Shown here: one piece after another, positions 18,616-26,694 of the stretch | How positions within the stretch are numbered: position 1 is the first letter of the stretch | Layout: every line of letters starts with the position of its first letter | Assembly: GCF_013823385.1 (NCBI RefSeq) | Contig: NZ_PNMA01000022.1 | Span: forward strand, 1 to 64,000 | Direction: 5' to 3' | Length of the DNA stretch: 64,000 bases | From: Hyphomonas sp. | Lineage (GTDB): Bacteria > Pseudomonadota > Alphaproteobacteria > Caulobacterales > Hyphomonadaceae | Notes under the pieces: model-generated | The model's input: the letters and a program-made list of their open reading frames with translations, nothing else | The model's database searches: none | What the model was told of the DNA's origin: nothing | Program-made: the position numbers and the translations under genes

Positions 18616-19014
18616 TCAAGCGGCGCCGGTGCTGGAGGTGTCCTGCTCAAGGGCTTTGGCAAGCTCAAGCAGGCGGCGGCGGGGGCGTTCGCTGAGGCGG
18701 TAATAGGCCCGCACCAGTTCCAGGGTCTCTTTCTGGGAGAGAATGTCGCCTTCCATCTGTTCGGCATCATTGGCGGCGTTGGGCACAGCGCCCTGCACGG
18801 CCATACCGTCAAAGAAATACTGGACGGAGACGTTCATCGCCCGCGCCAGATCATAGAGCCGCGAGGCGGTGATGCGGTTTGCGCCGCATTCATATTTCTG
18901 GATTTGCTGGAAGCGCACGCCCACCTGGGACGCCAGTTCCTGCTGTGTCATGCCCAGCAGTCGGCGGCGGCGGCGCAGGCGTTTGCCAACGTGCAGGTCT
19001 GTTTCGTCAGCCAT
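18616..19014 (-). CDS. XRE family HTH transcriptional regulator
   Basis: The protein has 132 residues. The HTH lies at about 10-65 and includes LLGMTQQELASQVGVRFQQI and YECGANRITASRLYDLA, followed by VSVQYFFDG, a layout common in small alphaproteobacterial Cro/CI-type regulators. A short helical C-terminal region ends in Gly-Ala-Ala. The ATG at 19014 is chosen because GAGAGGGA sits ahead of it; the frame is open a little further upstream. Its regulon is unknown; it may control itself and the phosphatase gene downstream. Confidence 0.85.
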   Translation of the reverse strand: MADETDLHVGKRLRRRRRLLGMTQQELASQVGVRFQQIQKYECGANRITASRLYDLARAMNVSVQYFFDGMAVQGAVPNAANDAEQMEGDILSQKETLELVRAYYRLSERPRRRLLELAKALEQDTSSTGAA

Positions 19015-19195
19015 GATCCCTCTCCATATTGGTGCGGGACCGCCAATCAGTCCCAAAACAGGATATTCGCGCAGTTTCTACGCAAATGCCGTGCCGGAGC
19101 GGGGAAACTGCCCGAAGATTGGGCATATGCAGGGGGCGGGGCAGGGTGCGGCGAATAGGTTCTTGGCCGTTTGTGCATCGCAACATAGTTTGGTC

Positions 19196-19269
19196 TTGCA
19201 CTTCGGTGCAGACGCCTCTGGCGTTTCCTCCCTTTGACTTCGGCCGCGCCCTTTGGCGCGGCCTTTTTT
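19196..19269 (+). ncRNA. Candidate small RNA with anti-SD-like CCTCCC linker
   Basis: A strong terminator faces rightward here although no rightward gene precedes it for about 2 kb. Ahead of it lie two compact hairpins, TGCAC-TTCG-GTGCA (19197-19210, a UUCG tetraloop) and ACGCC-TCT-GGCGT (19212-19224), then a single-stranded linker with CCTCCC (19227-19232). A possible promoter has TTCTTG at 19160-19165 and CATAGT at 19184-19189 with an 18-base spacer, predicting a start near 19196. Size and layout resemble C-rich-loop regulatory RNAs of alphaproteobacteria. This is inferred from sequence alone. Confidence 0.45.
19242..19269 (+). terminator. Rho-independent terminator not preceded by a protein gene
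   Basis: GGCCGCGCC and GGCGCGGCC form a perfect 9-bp stem around CTTT, followed by six T residues. On the minus strand no T-run follows the stem, so it works for rightward transcription only. Confidence 0.88.
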
Positions 19270-19288
19270 CTTTCAAAACAGGGATTTG

Positions 19289-20191
19289 TCAGCGGCTGGG
19301 GAGCTGCCGGATGGCCTCGACCATCTCCATGATGGCTGCTTCCATGACTGGCCGGAGCCGGGCAAAGCCGCTGGACCGGGTGATTGCCTGCTCATCCATG
19401 TAGAGGCCGCGATTGATTTCGATCTGGATGGCGTGAATGCCGCGCTTCGGGCGGCCATAGCGGCGGGTGGTGTAGCCGCCGGCATAAGGGGCGTTGCGGG
19501 CCACGGTGAGGCCGTGATTGCGGAATACCCGCTCCAGCCGGTTCACCAGACGGGGATCGCTGCTCGATCCGAACCGGTCGCCCAGGACAATATCGGTCAG
19601 ATTGCGCCGCCCCGGTTGCACGGACGGCATGGAATGGCAGTCGACCAGCAGCGCCCGGCCATGCAGGGCGCGCTGCGCATCCAGCAGGGCGGCGAGCTGG
19701 CCGTGATAGACATCATGCACGCCGGCGAGGCGCTGTTCGCCCTCGGCCTTTGACAGAAGGCGGCCATAGATCGCCTCTCCCCTGGCGCCGACCTTGGGAA
19801 GACAGCCAAGACCTGCTTCGACGCGCGGTGTCGGCAGGGCGCAGGCGCGGGGCGGGCCGTCATGGAACATGGCGGGATCCAGCTCGTGCGGGTCGCGGTT
19901 GAGATCCACAACCGATCGCCCAAACCGGGCCGCAAGCAGGTGGGCGCCATGCCGGGGCGCGCTGGCAAACAGCTCGTCGACAAAGGCATCTTCGGTCCGG
20001 CGCACATCCATCAGGGGGACGCAGAGCGCTGAAACCATGGCCTCGGGATAGAAATTGCCCGAATGCGGGCTGGCAAAGACGATGGGCGCAGCCCCCGTTT
20101 CCGGCGCCGAGAGCAGGAAGGGCACATCAAGCCCATCCGGGCTGGCGGGCATTCCTTCATAGATCCTTAAGGCGGGCGACGTATCCGGCAT
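19289..20191 (-). CDS. N-formylglutamate amidohydrolase family protein
   Basis: The protein has 300 residues covering the whole N-formylglutamate amidohydrolase (HutG/FGase) domain. Seen are FASPHSGNFYPE (metal His), the VVDLNRDPHELD block, LLVDCHSMPS with the second metal His, and IQIEINRGLYMDE. The family removes formate from N-formylglutamate at the end of histidine breakdown, but many members lie outside hut operons and act on other N-formyl or N-acyl substrates. No other hut gene is near. The ATG at 20191 directly follows an in-frame TTG at 20194, which I did not use. Confidence 0.85.
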   Translation of the reverse strand: MPDTSPALRIYEGMPASPDGLDVPFLLSAPETGAAPIVFASPHSGNFYPEAMVSALCVPLMDVRRTEDAFVDELFASAPRHGAHLLAARFGRSVVDLNRDPHELDPAMFHDGPPRACALPTPRVEAGLGCLPKVGARGEAIYGRLLSKAEGEQRLAGVHDVYHGQLAALLDAQRALHGRALLVDCHSMPSVQPGRRNLTDIVLGDRFGSSSDPRLVNRLERVFRNHGLTVARNAPYAGGYTTRRYGRPKRGIHAIQIEINRGLYMDEQAITRSSGFARLRPVMEAAIMEMVEAIRQLPSR

Positions 20192-20341
20192 CAACGCAAT
20201 GGTTTGACAATCGTTCGCAAGGTCAAGGCCTTTCAGCGCTTGCGTGTGGCGTCAGTCTTGCAAGCCTTTGTGTTCATCGCCGATTTACCATCGGTGGGCT
20301 TAATGTCTTAATTATGTGAGTCGCATCACAGGGGACCCTGC

Positions 20342-20701
20342 GTGACAAAAATCCTGCTTGCTGAAGACGATGATTCGATGCGCACTTTCCTGGCTTCAGC
20401 GCTGCGCCGCGCCGGGCATGATGTGCAGGACTATGCGGACGGAGAAACGGCGCTTCAGGCGCTTGAGCGCGAAGTGTTCGATCTGCTGCTCACCGACATC
20501 GTGATGCCGGGGCTTGACGGGATCGAGCTTGCCCGCCGGGGCGCAGAACTCGATCCGGCCATGAAGATTGTCTTCATCACCGGCTTTGCCGCCGTGGCCC
20601 TCTCCTCGGGTTCGCCGACGCCGGCCGGCGCCAAGGTTCTTTCCAAGCCATTCCACCTGCGCGAAATCGTCGAAGAGGTGGACAAGGTGATGGCGGCCTG
20701 A
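20342..20701 (+). CDS. cpdR: Single-domain response regulator CpdR
   Basis: This is a 119-residue stand-alone receiver. The acidic pocket (ED8-D11), phospho-acceptor D52 in LLTDIVMPG, the Thr in FITGFAAVAL and K102 in LSKPFHLREIV are all present. The sequence is very close in style to Caulobacter CpdR, the ClpXP adaptor that, when unphosphorylated, primes degradation of PdeA and other cell-cycle proteins and is itself controlled by the CckA-ChpT phosphorelay. Like CpdR it ends in Ala-Ala, a tail known to matter for its own ClpXP turnover. The start codon is GTG. The gene has its own upstream region and is not in an operon. Confidence 0.9.
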   Translation: MTKILLAEDDDSMRTFLASALRRAGHDVQDYADGETALQALEREVFDLLLTDIVMPGLDGIELARRGAELDPAMKIVFITGFAAVALSSGSPTPAGAKVLSKPFHLREIVEEVDKVMAA

Positions 20702-20814
20702 GGCAGACCGTGCCTTCAGCTGTACATCTCGCATAAAGGCCGCTTGACGCGCCAGCGCGGATTGTTCATTACGCCTCTTCTTCAGGCTTGGCCCGGTCGG
20801 GTCATCGCCGTGAA

Positions 20815-20889
<75 letters not shown>

Positions 20890-20950
20890 TTCCTTCCCTT
20901 GTGAAGTTCTCACCCTGCGCTATCGTTTTCCCTGCAGGAGCTGCCGGGGG

Positions 20951-21679
20951 ATGGGCATGTCGAAGTTTGCAGTGAGATCATCAGCGGCGCTTATCGTCGG
21001 CATTTGCCTCACAGCCTGCATTACTCAGCGCGAGCAGGTCCTGGCCCCCGATGCCAGCGGCATAGTGATCTTTGCCGGAGATGATCAGCCGGTCGACGGC
21101 GCTCAGGTGCGCTATGTGGGTGCCGAGGGCCTTGCGTCGGCGGTAACCAGACCGGACGGAAGCTTCAAGCTGCAGGGGCTCACCGAAAAGCGCACGATCG
21201 TTGCCATGCCGATGGGAGGCGTTTTCCGGGATAGCACACTGGTGAAGGTGTCTGCGCCGGGGTTGGCGGATGCCTATGCCAGCGCGGCCTTCATAAATGG
21301 CGGACAAGCTGCGCAAGCCCTGTACCGGGTTGTCGTCCTGATGTTCCCTGCTGATGCGCCGGATACGCCCCTCCACAGCCTGATGAGGGACTGTATAGCG
21401 GTGCCCGAACAGGACCATGCTCTGCATCTTGCCGGCTATGTGGCTGCGATTGATCCGGAAAACCCGCCAGACTGGTTCGACGAAAACACTGCGGAGGCGA
21501 TTTCCGAGCATTTGCGGCTCGCATTGCCCTCGTCCGCTTTTCTGCCATGCGAGCAGATGAGCGAAGCCTATGAGATGTTCAGGGCCCAGACTGAACCCCT
21601 TAGGACGCTAGAGAACGCAGCCTTTTATCAGGCAATGCCGATAGAGTTCCGACCCTCGGCTGAAGCAGGCAGCCAATAG
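20951..21679 (+). CDS. Hypothetical lipoprotein with regulatory-like beta domain
   Basis: The protein has 242 residues with a lipoprotein signal ending ICLTAC (Cys at about 22). Residues about 35-105 look like a carboxypeptidase-regulatory or prealbumin-like beta sandwich (VDGAQVRYVGAEGLASAV and RPDGSFKLQG). The C-terminal half is without a recognisable family. A second in-frame ATG at 20957 is an equally possible start. It lies directly upstream of the DUF2946 and copper-receptor genes on the same strand with only short gaps, so it may belong with them, but no copper-binding motif is seen in it. Confidence 0.65.
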   Translation: MGMSKFAVRSSAALIVGICLTACITQREQVLAPDASGIVIFAGDDQPVDGAQVRYVGAEGLASAVTRPDGSFKLQGLTEKRTIVAMPMGGVFRDSTLVKVSAPGLADAYASAAFINGGQAAQALYRVVVLMFPADAPDTPLHSLMRDCIAVPEQDHALHLAGYVAAIDPENPPDWFDENTAEAISEHLRLALPSSAFLPCEQMSEAYEMFRAQTEPLRTLENAAFYQAMPIEFRPSAEAGSQ

Positions 21680-21752
21680 CGACGCCTCGTTGGGGGTATT
21701 GCGACAATCGCAACGCTTTCTGGCAGGCGGAGGCCATGCTAGCCGCGGCGGG

Positions 21753-22154
21753 ATGCTGCTCCAATTCAGATCTGGTGCCGCCTGCTTTCTGGCAGTGCTG
21801 GCGATCAGCCTGCAGATTTTTCTGCCGGGAGCTGTGTCTGTTGCCCAGGCGAATGGCGTCGATACCGGGCGTTTTCTCTGCACGACGCCCGGTTTTGAGC
21901 CGAGCGCGGAAGCGGTTGAAACAGCGCGCCAGCTTGCGGCCCTTCTCGGGGACGAGGCACCCGATGAAACGCCTATGGCGGATGATTGCCCGCTGTGCAT
22001 GCTGGGCCAGGCCGCGACGCTTCCTAGCCCGGTTCTGATTGTCGGGCCGGCGGGGTTTCCCGCTGCAGTGCCCGCCCCCCAATATGATCCGGGATTTGCG
22101 CACCCGCCCCGGGGGCCGCCGCTGGGGCCCAGAGCGCCGCCCGCACACATCTGA
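21753..22154 (+). CDS. DUF2946-like membrane/secreted protein, probable copper-associated
   Basis: The protein has 133 residues from the ATG at 21753. It has a hydrophobic signal or TM segment (about 7-28), a central acidic region ending in DDCPLCMLGQA, and a Pro-rich C-terminus. The CPLC motif in a small secreted protein directly upstream of a TonB receptor of the copper type is the usual setting of DUF2946 proteins, which are often linked with copper. The frame is open to a TTG at 21690, so the start is uncertain. Function is not established; a metal-binding role is inference. Confidence 0.65.
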   Translation: MLLQFRSGAACFLAVLAISLQIFLPGAVSVAQANGVDTGRFLCTTPGFEPSAEAVETARQLAALLGDEAPDETPMADDCPLCMLGQAATLPSPVLIVGPAGFPAAVPAPQYDPGFAHPPRGPPLGPRAPPAHI

Positions 22155-22237
22155 TCGCAGACTTTTCTCCGGCCCGGTCAGATCGGGCTTCCGGGGGCGC
22201 TTCAGGGCGCCCTGCTTTCAGTTATGAGATACTTCCT

Positions 22238-24334
22238 ATGCCTGCAAAATTATTCTCCCGCCTCCTGACGGGGGCGGCGCTTGCCGCGTTTGCCGCGCCC
22301 GCGATGGCTCAGGATTCCGAGCCCGCGCTTCAAGACGTGATCGTTGTCACCGGTTCGCGCCTTTATACGGCGACCCAGCAAAGCGTTACCCCGGATGTCG
22401 CGCCGCTGCAGGGCGGTGATATCACCTACCTCACGGCCCGCACGCCGGGCGGCGCCCGCATCGGGAACGGCGAACTCTCCGGTCAGATGCAGTATCGCGG
22501 CCTCTTCGGCGAGCGGCTGAACCTGCGGGTTGATGGCCAGCGGTTTGCTTCGGGCGGGCCCAACCTTATGGACCCGGTTTTCCACTATGCCCCGGCGCCC
22601 CTGATTGCCGCAGTTGTCATTGACCGGGGTGTGAGCCCTGTTTCCAAAGGCCCTGGCCTCGCCGGGGGCGCGGACGCTGTGTTCAAACGGATTGGTTTTG
22701 CAGACAGCCCGGACGTCAGCTTCGGCTATGACCTGACCTTCGGGGCAAGAAGCATCAATGAAAGCACCTCTGCGGGCGGCGTGGCCGGCGCCGCAAACGA
22801 CACCTGGCGGTTCAATCTTCTCGGCACCTGGGAAGAGGGCGGGGACACCGAGTTTGCCGTCGGCACGATCGGTGGGACTGGTTTGGAGCGCGAGGTATTC
22901 GGCGCGTCCGCCGGGGTGAGAACGGCCCTTGGCGAGTTCTCGATCGATATGCGGCGGCAGAATACCGGGCCTTCGGGCAATCCGCCTTTTCCAATGGATA
23001 TCGTGTATTTCGACACGGATTTTGCCCGGATCGGTTATTCCAAGGCGTTCGGCGGCGTGCGGGTAGCGGCAAATGTTCATTATACGGATGTCGCCCACCT
23101 TATGGACAATTTCTCGCTGCGGCCTGCGCCGGCGGCGATGATGCAACGCGCCACCTTTGCGGATGCAAGGACACAGGGCGGTGATCTTTCGCTCGCCTTT
23201 GCCGCATTTGGCGGTGAGCTGGAACTTGGCATAGATGGCGAGCGCGTCGAACATGACGTGACCATCACCAATCCGAACAATTCCGCCTTCTTTGTGACGC
23301 CGTTCCGCAAGGCTGAAGCAGAGCGCTTCGGCGGTTTTGCCGAATGGAGCGGCGCGGCCGGGATATTCCAGTCCCAGCTTGGCCTGCGCATTGATCAGAA
23401 CAGCTATGATGTGGGCGAGCCGGTGGTCGGCCCGGCGCTGGCCATGGGGCCGCGCATGCTGGCAGCGGCCTTCAGCGGCGCTGACCTTTCCGGCGAGGAG
23501 ACGACCGTCGATGCCGTCGCCCGCTTCTGGACGACAGTGCAGAATGGTCTTTCCTGGCGGGCGACGTTCGCGCGCAAGCAGCAGATGCCCGGCTATGTCC
23601 AGCGGTATGGCTGGCTGCCGCTGGATGCCAGTGGCGGGTTGGCCGATGGCAATATCTATGTCGGGGATCCCGGCCTTGAGCCGGAGACGGCCTGGATTGC
23701 CGAGTTTGGGGCCGATTATGCCAGCGCGCGCGCCTATCTGCGCCCGACGGTCTTCCTGCGCCAGGTGGACAACTACATCCAGGGGGTGCCCTACGACGCC
23801 ACAATCGGGGTGGCCGATACGCTGGTGGAGACGGTGGCCGCTTCGAGCGGCGACCCGACACCGCTGCGCTGGGATAATGTTGATGCGCGTCTTTACGGGT
23901 TTGACCTTGATGCGGGGTATGATTTCGGCGGCCCCCTGCGGGTCGATGGTGTGCTGAATTATGTCCGGGGCGAGCGGCGCGATGTGGACGACAATCTCTA
24001 CCGTGTTGCCCCGCCCAGCCTTACGGTGGGCCTGAGCTGGGAGGCGGCCAGCTGGTCGGCAACCTTCGAGACGCGGGCCGTCGCCGATCAGGAGAACGTT
24101 TCGGTGACCAACAGCGAAGCGGCGTCGAAGGGGTATGTCGTGCTCAGCGCCTATGGCCAATGGGCGATCCGCGAGGGCGTGAAGGTCTCTGCGGGTGTCG
24201 AGAACCTGCTTGATCAGGTCTATAAGGACCATCTGTCCGGATACAACCGCAACGGCTTCGGGGATGTCCCTGTCGGAGAACGTATTCCGGGGGCAGGCCG
24301 GGGGGTGTTCATCCGCCTCAGTGTGGCCGGCTGA
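22238..24334 (+). CDS. TonB-dependent receptor of the copper-receptor type (OprC/NosA-like)
   Basis: The protein has 698 residues with a signal peptide ending AMAQ (about 1-24). A TonB box-like DVIVVTGSR follows, then a plug domain in which LSGQMQYRGLFGERLNLRVD and GGPNLMDPVFHYAP match the hallmark of copper-type TonB receptors, then a beta-barrel. Pseudomonas OprC binds copper through Cys and Met in the corresponding plug loop; here the loop has Met but no Cys, so the metal is uncertain. It lies 83 bases after the DUF2946 gene on the same strand. Import of copper or another metal complex is the likely role. Confidence 0.85.
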   Translation: MPAKLFSRLLTGAALAAFAAPAMAQDSEPALQDVIVVTGSRLYTATQQSVTPDVAPLQGGDITYLTARTPGGARIGNGELSGQMQYRGLFGERLNLRVDGQRFASGGPNLMDPVFHYAPAPLIAAVVIDRGVSPVSKGPGLAGGADAVFKRIGFADSPDVSFGYDLTFGARSINESTSAGGVAGAANDTWRFNLLGTWEEGGDTEFAVGTIGGTGLEREVFGASAGVRTALGEFSIDMRRQNTGPSGNPPFPMDIVYFDTDFARIGYSKAFGGVRVAANVHYTDVAHLMDNFSLRPAPAAMMQRATFADARTQGGDLSLAFAAFGGELELGIDGERVEHDVTITNPNNSAFFVTPFRKAEAERFGGFAEWSGAAGIFQSQLGLRIDQNSYDVGEPVVGPALAMGPRMLAAAFSGADLSGEETTVDAVARFWTTVQNGLSWRATFARKQQMPGYVQRYGWLPLDASGGLADGNIYVGDPGLEPETAWIAEFGADYASARAYLRPTVFLRQVDNYIQGVPYDATIGVADTLVETVAASSGDPTPLRWDNVDARLYGFDLDAGYDFGGPLRVDGVLNYVRGERRDVDDNLYRVAPPSLTVGLSWEAASWSATFETRAVADQENVSVTNSEAASKGYVVLSAYGQWAIREGVKVSAGVENLLDQVYKDHLSGYNRNGFGDVPVGERIPGAGRGVFIRLSVAG

Positions 24335-24552
24335 TCCCGAGCGAAAGGCAAATGACAGCCGCTGGCAGGTTGCGCCTGGCAGCGTCTGTCATCCTGCCGC
24401 CGGCAGGCCGGCCCGCCAATGGGTATTCCGGCTGGCAATTCAATGGCCATTTGTTGCCGTTTTTCGATAAATACTTCTTGCGTGGCAAAACCGCTTTGCT
24501 ACCTTTCCGCCACGTCCGCAGTCCTGCGGGAAACATCGGAGGCGTGAGCAGA
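24335..24552 (+). promoter_or_regulatory. Leader region of the three-gene helical/DUF6384 operon
   Basis: These 218 bases separate the copper-type receptor from the next operon and must hold its promoter. The stretch around 24450-24500 is AT-richer than its surroundings. GGAGG at 24538-24542 is the ribosome site of the first gene. No clear terminator for the receptor gene is visible. Confidence 0.45.
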
Positions 24553-25743
24553 ATGGCGCAGACAACAAGCCCCTCGGCACTTCAGTATCTCGACAAGGCC
24601 ATGGGCGGGCTGAAACAGCTCGGGCTTGTGCCGGACAATTCCAGGAATGGGGCGGCGCCGATTGTGGCGCTGCTGGAACAGATTGCCCATCTGGAACCGG
24701 AGAAGGTGGCCGCCATTGCCCGCACGCTGGACCAGGCGAGCCTTTTCAATGATGTGGTGCGCGAGCAGGTGGCGGGCATCACCATCGGCGAGCGGTATCA
24801 GGCCATCACCACCGCCTTCAACACCATCCGGGACGACGCCAAGTCTCTCGTGGACCAGTATGCTGACGGCAAGATCTCCACCATGGAGCGCGTCTCGAAT
24901 GTCTGGATGAAGATGACGCGCGGCGACATCGCCGCTCGCTTCGGCAAGATCAAGGACATCTACCTCGAGGTTCAAAGCGAGTCGGCCAACCAGATCGACC
25001 GGGAACGGAAGATACTTGAGGCTTATCTCGATTTCCGCGGCGCGATGAAACAGTCCGAAGTGCTGGCGCTGGAGGTGCTGAAGGCAGCTGAGGCGGAGTT
25101 GGAAGCTGCAAGACTGAAAGTGGGTGAGGCGGTGGCCGCTGTCGCTGCCTATTCCGGTGAGGACGCGGCCGAGCGCGCGCGCCTCGAGCTTGCCCGTGAT
25201 GAGCAGCTGCGCCTGCTGCAGGCAGAGGAGAAGCGGTATCAGGTTTCCAAGGACCTCTCCGACAATATCACCATCGGCTATAATACCTCCGAAGTGATCA
25301 TGGCGCGGCTCGTTCAGACTACGAGCGCAAAGGAGCGGGTTTATGCTCAGTCTGTCAGCTTCTTCTCCACCAATGAGATCGTGCTGACGGCGCTGACAGC
25401 GAGCTTCACCGGCATGCACGGCCTGCACGAATCCACCCAGACGCTGGAAGCGATGAAGAAGGGGGTGGACCAGAGCCTGGAAGTGCTGGCCGATATTGGC
25501 GGGCAGATCCAGGAAGCGGCAGTGAAGGCGGGTTATGGCCCGACGGTTTCGGCGGCTTCGGTGAAAATGCTGGTGGAAAGCGTCGTCTCCTATCAGGAGC
25601 GTACACAGACGATCATCGCCGAGATGCGCAAGCTTGCCACCGTGAACTCTGAGGAAATCCGGGAAGCGGTGGAGGATGGCAAGCGCCGCCTGACGAAGCT
25701 GGTTGAGGAGGGCGCGACCCTCGCGCTGCTTCCCAAGCCGTGA
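24553..25743 (+). CDS. All-helical protein of unknown function, TelA-like C-terminal half
   Basis: The protein has 396 residues with no signal peptide and no TM segment, almost entirely predicted helix. An N-terminal helical region (about 1-140) includes ERVSNVWMKMTRGDIAARF. A long coiled coil follows (about 150-240, rich in Ala, Glu, Arg and Leu). The C-terminal 150 residues have alternating amphipathic helices that resemble in pattern, not in strict identity, the tail of TelA/toxic-anion-resistance proteins. The ATG at 24553 follows GGAGG with a 10-base gap; a GTG at 24544 is also possible. Its stop overlaps the start of the DUF6384 gene (GTGA). A cytosolic scaffold or membrane-stress role is speculation. 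Confidence 0.6.
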   Translation: MAQTTSPSALQYLDKAMGGLKQLGLVPDNSRNGAAPIVALLEQIAHLEPEKVAAIARTLDQASLFNDVVREQVAGITIGERYQAITTAFNTIRDDAKSLVDQYADGKISTMERVSNVWMKMTRGDIAARFGKIKDIYLEVQSESANQIDRERKILEAYLDFRGAMKQSEVLALEVLKAAEAELEAARLKVGEAVAAVAAYSGEDAAERARLELARDEQLRLLQAEEKRYQVSKDLSDNITIGYNTSEVIMARLVQTTSAKERVYAQSVSFFSTNEIVLTALTASFTGMHGLHESTQTLEAMKKGVDQSLEVLADIGGQIQEAAVKAGYGPTVSAASVKMLVESVVSYQERTQTIIAEMRKLATVNSEEIREAVEDGKRRLTKLVEEGATLALLPKP

Positions 25744-26690
25744 GCACGCCCGCCGTCCCGCAGGCAAAAGATACGAGCAAGCTCGACGATGTCCTTCTTG
25801 CGATGGATGTCGTCGACACGCTGCGCCACCGGGAACAGCTTGTCCTCAGCGAGCTGGATGCCGGGGCGCGGGAAGCGGCGCTGCTTGTGCGGCTGAAGGA
25901 AATCTATGCGGCCCAGGGCATCGATGTGCCCGAACATATCCTGAAGGAAGGCGTCAAGGCGCTGGAGGAACGCCGGTTTCAATATGAGCCGCCCAAGCCA
26001 TCCCTCTCCGTGACACTGGCGAAAATCTATATCGCGCGCAGCCGGTGGATGATGCCTGCTGCGCTGGCGGTGATTGCGGCGGGCTCGCTGGGCGCGGCCT
26101 GGCATCTGGGCGTGGCAGTGCCCGAGCGGCAGAGGGCAGAAGCAGCGCGGATCGAGATTGCCGATACGCTTCCCTCCGAGATCGGACGATTGCACGCGGC
26201 GGTGACGGGCGCGGCGCTGGAAGATGCTGCGCGGCTCAAGGCCGATGCCCTTAAGGCAGAGGGCGAGCGGGCGATTGCCGCGGGAGAGGTAAAGGCTGCC
26301 CGCGCAGCGCGGGACGCTCTGGCGGTGCTGCAGAAAGACGTGTTGGCGGTCTATGAGGTGCGGGTGGTCTATGGGCCGGGTGAGGCGCGGTCCGGCGTTT
26401 TCCGTATTCCCGAAGATGTGCCCGGCGGGCGCAATTATTATCTCATCGTGGAGGCCGTCGATCCGAATGGCGTGCTGGTTCAGGTGCCGGTGACGAGTGA
26501 GGAGGATCGCCGGTCGGCCCGGGTGACACGCTGGGGCCAGCGTGTTTCGGAGGCCGTGTTCCAGTCGGTGGCGGATGACAAAGGCGATGACCAGATCATC
26601 CAGAATTCCGTCATCGGACGGAAAACGGCCGGGTATCTCTCGCCGGAGTTCACCGTAGAGACGCCTGGCGGGGCCATTCTGAAATGGTGA
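25740..26690 (+). CDS. DUF6384-type single-pass membrane protein
   Basis: The protein has 316 residues. A cytoplasmic N-domain (1-100) contains LRHREQLVLSELDAG and two helices. One TM helix lies at about 103-122. A coiled-coil stalk follows (about 130-195, Ala/Glu/Arg-rich), then a beta-rich C-terminal domain with RNYYLIVEAVDPNG, DKGDDQIIQNSVIG and the ending PGGAILKW. I recognise this C-terminal pattern as DUF6384; no function is known to me. The GTG start overlaps the previous stop by four bases, so translation is coupled. The third gene starts four bases after its stop. It likely links a cytosolic partner with the periplasm. Confidence 0.65.
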   Translation: MSTPAVPQAKDTSKLDDVLLAMDVVDTLRHREQLVLSELDAGAREAALLVRLKEIYAAQGIDVPEHILKEGVKALEERRFQYEPPKPSLSVTLAKIYIARSRWMMPAALAVIAAGSLGAAWHLGVAVPERQRAEAARIEIADTLPSEIGRLHAAVTGAALEDAARLKADALKAEGERAIAAGEVKAARAARDALAVLQKDVLAVYEVRVVYGPGEARSGVFRIPEDVPGGRNYYLIVEAVDPNGVLVQVPVTSEEDRRSARVTRWGQRVSEAVFQSVADDKGDDQIIQNSVIGRKTAGYLSPEFTVETPGGAILKW

Positions 26691-26694
26691 CGGA

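Noticed and set aside
22250-24232. 660-codon open frame on the - strand opposite the copper-type TonB receptor
   Set aside because: It is an Arg/Gly/Pro-rich shadow with no domain pattern, while the + strand has a signal peptide, plug and barrel features.
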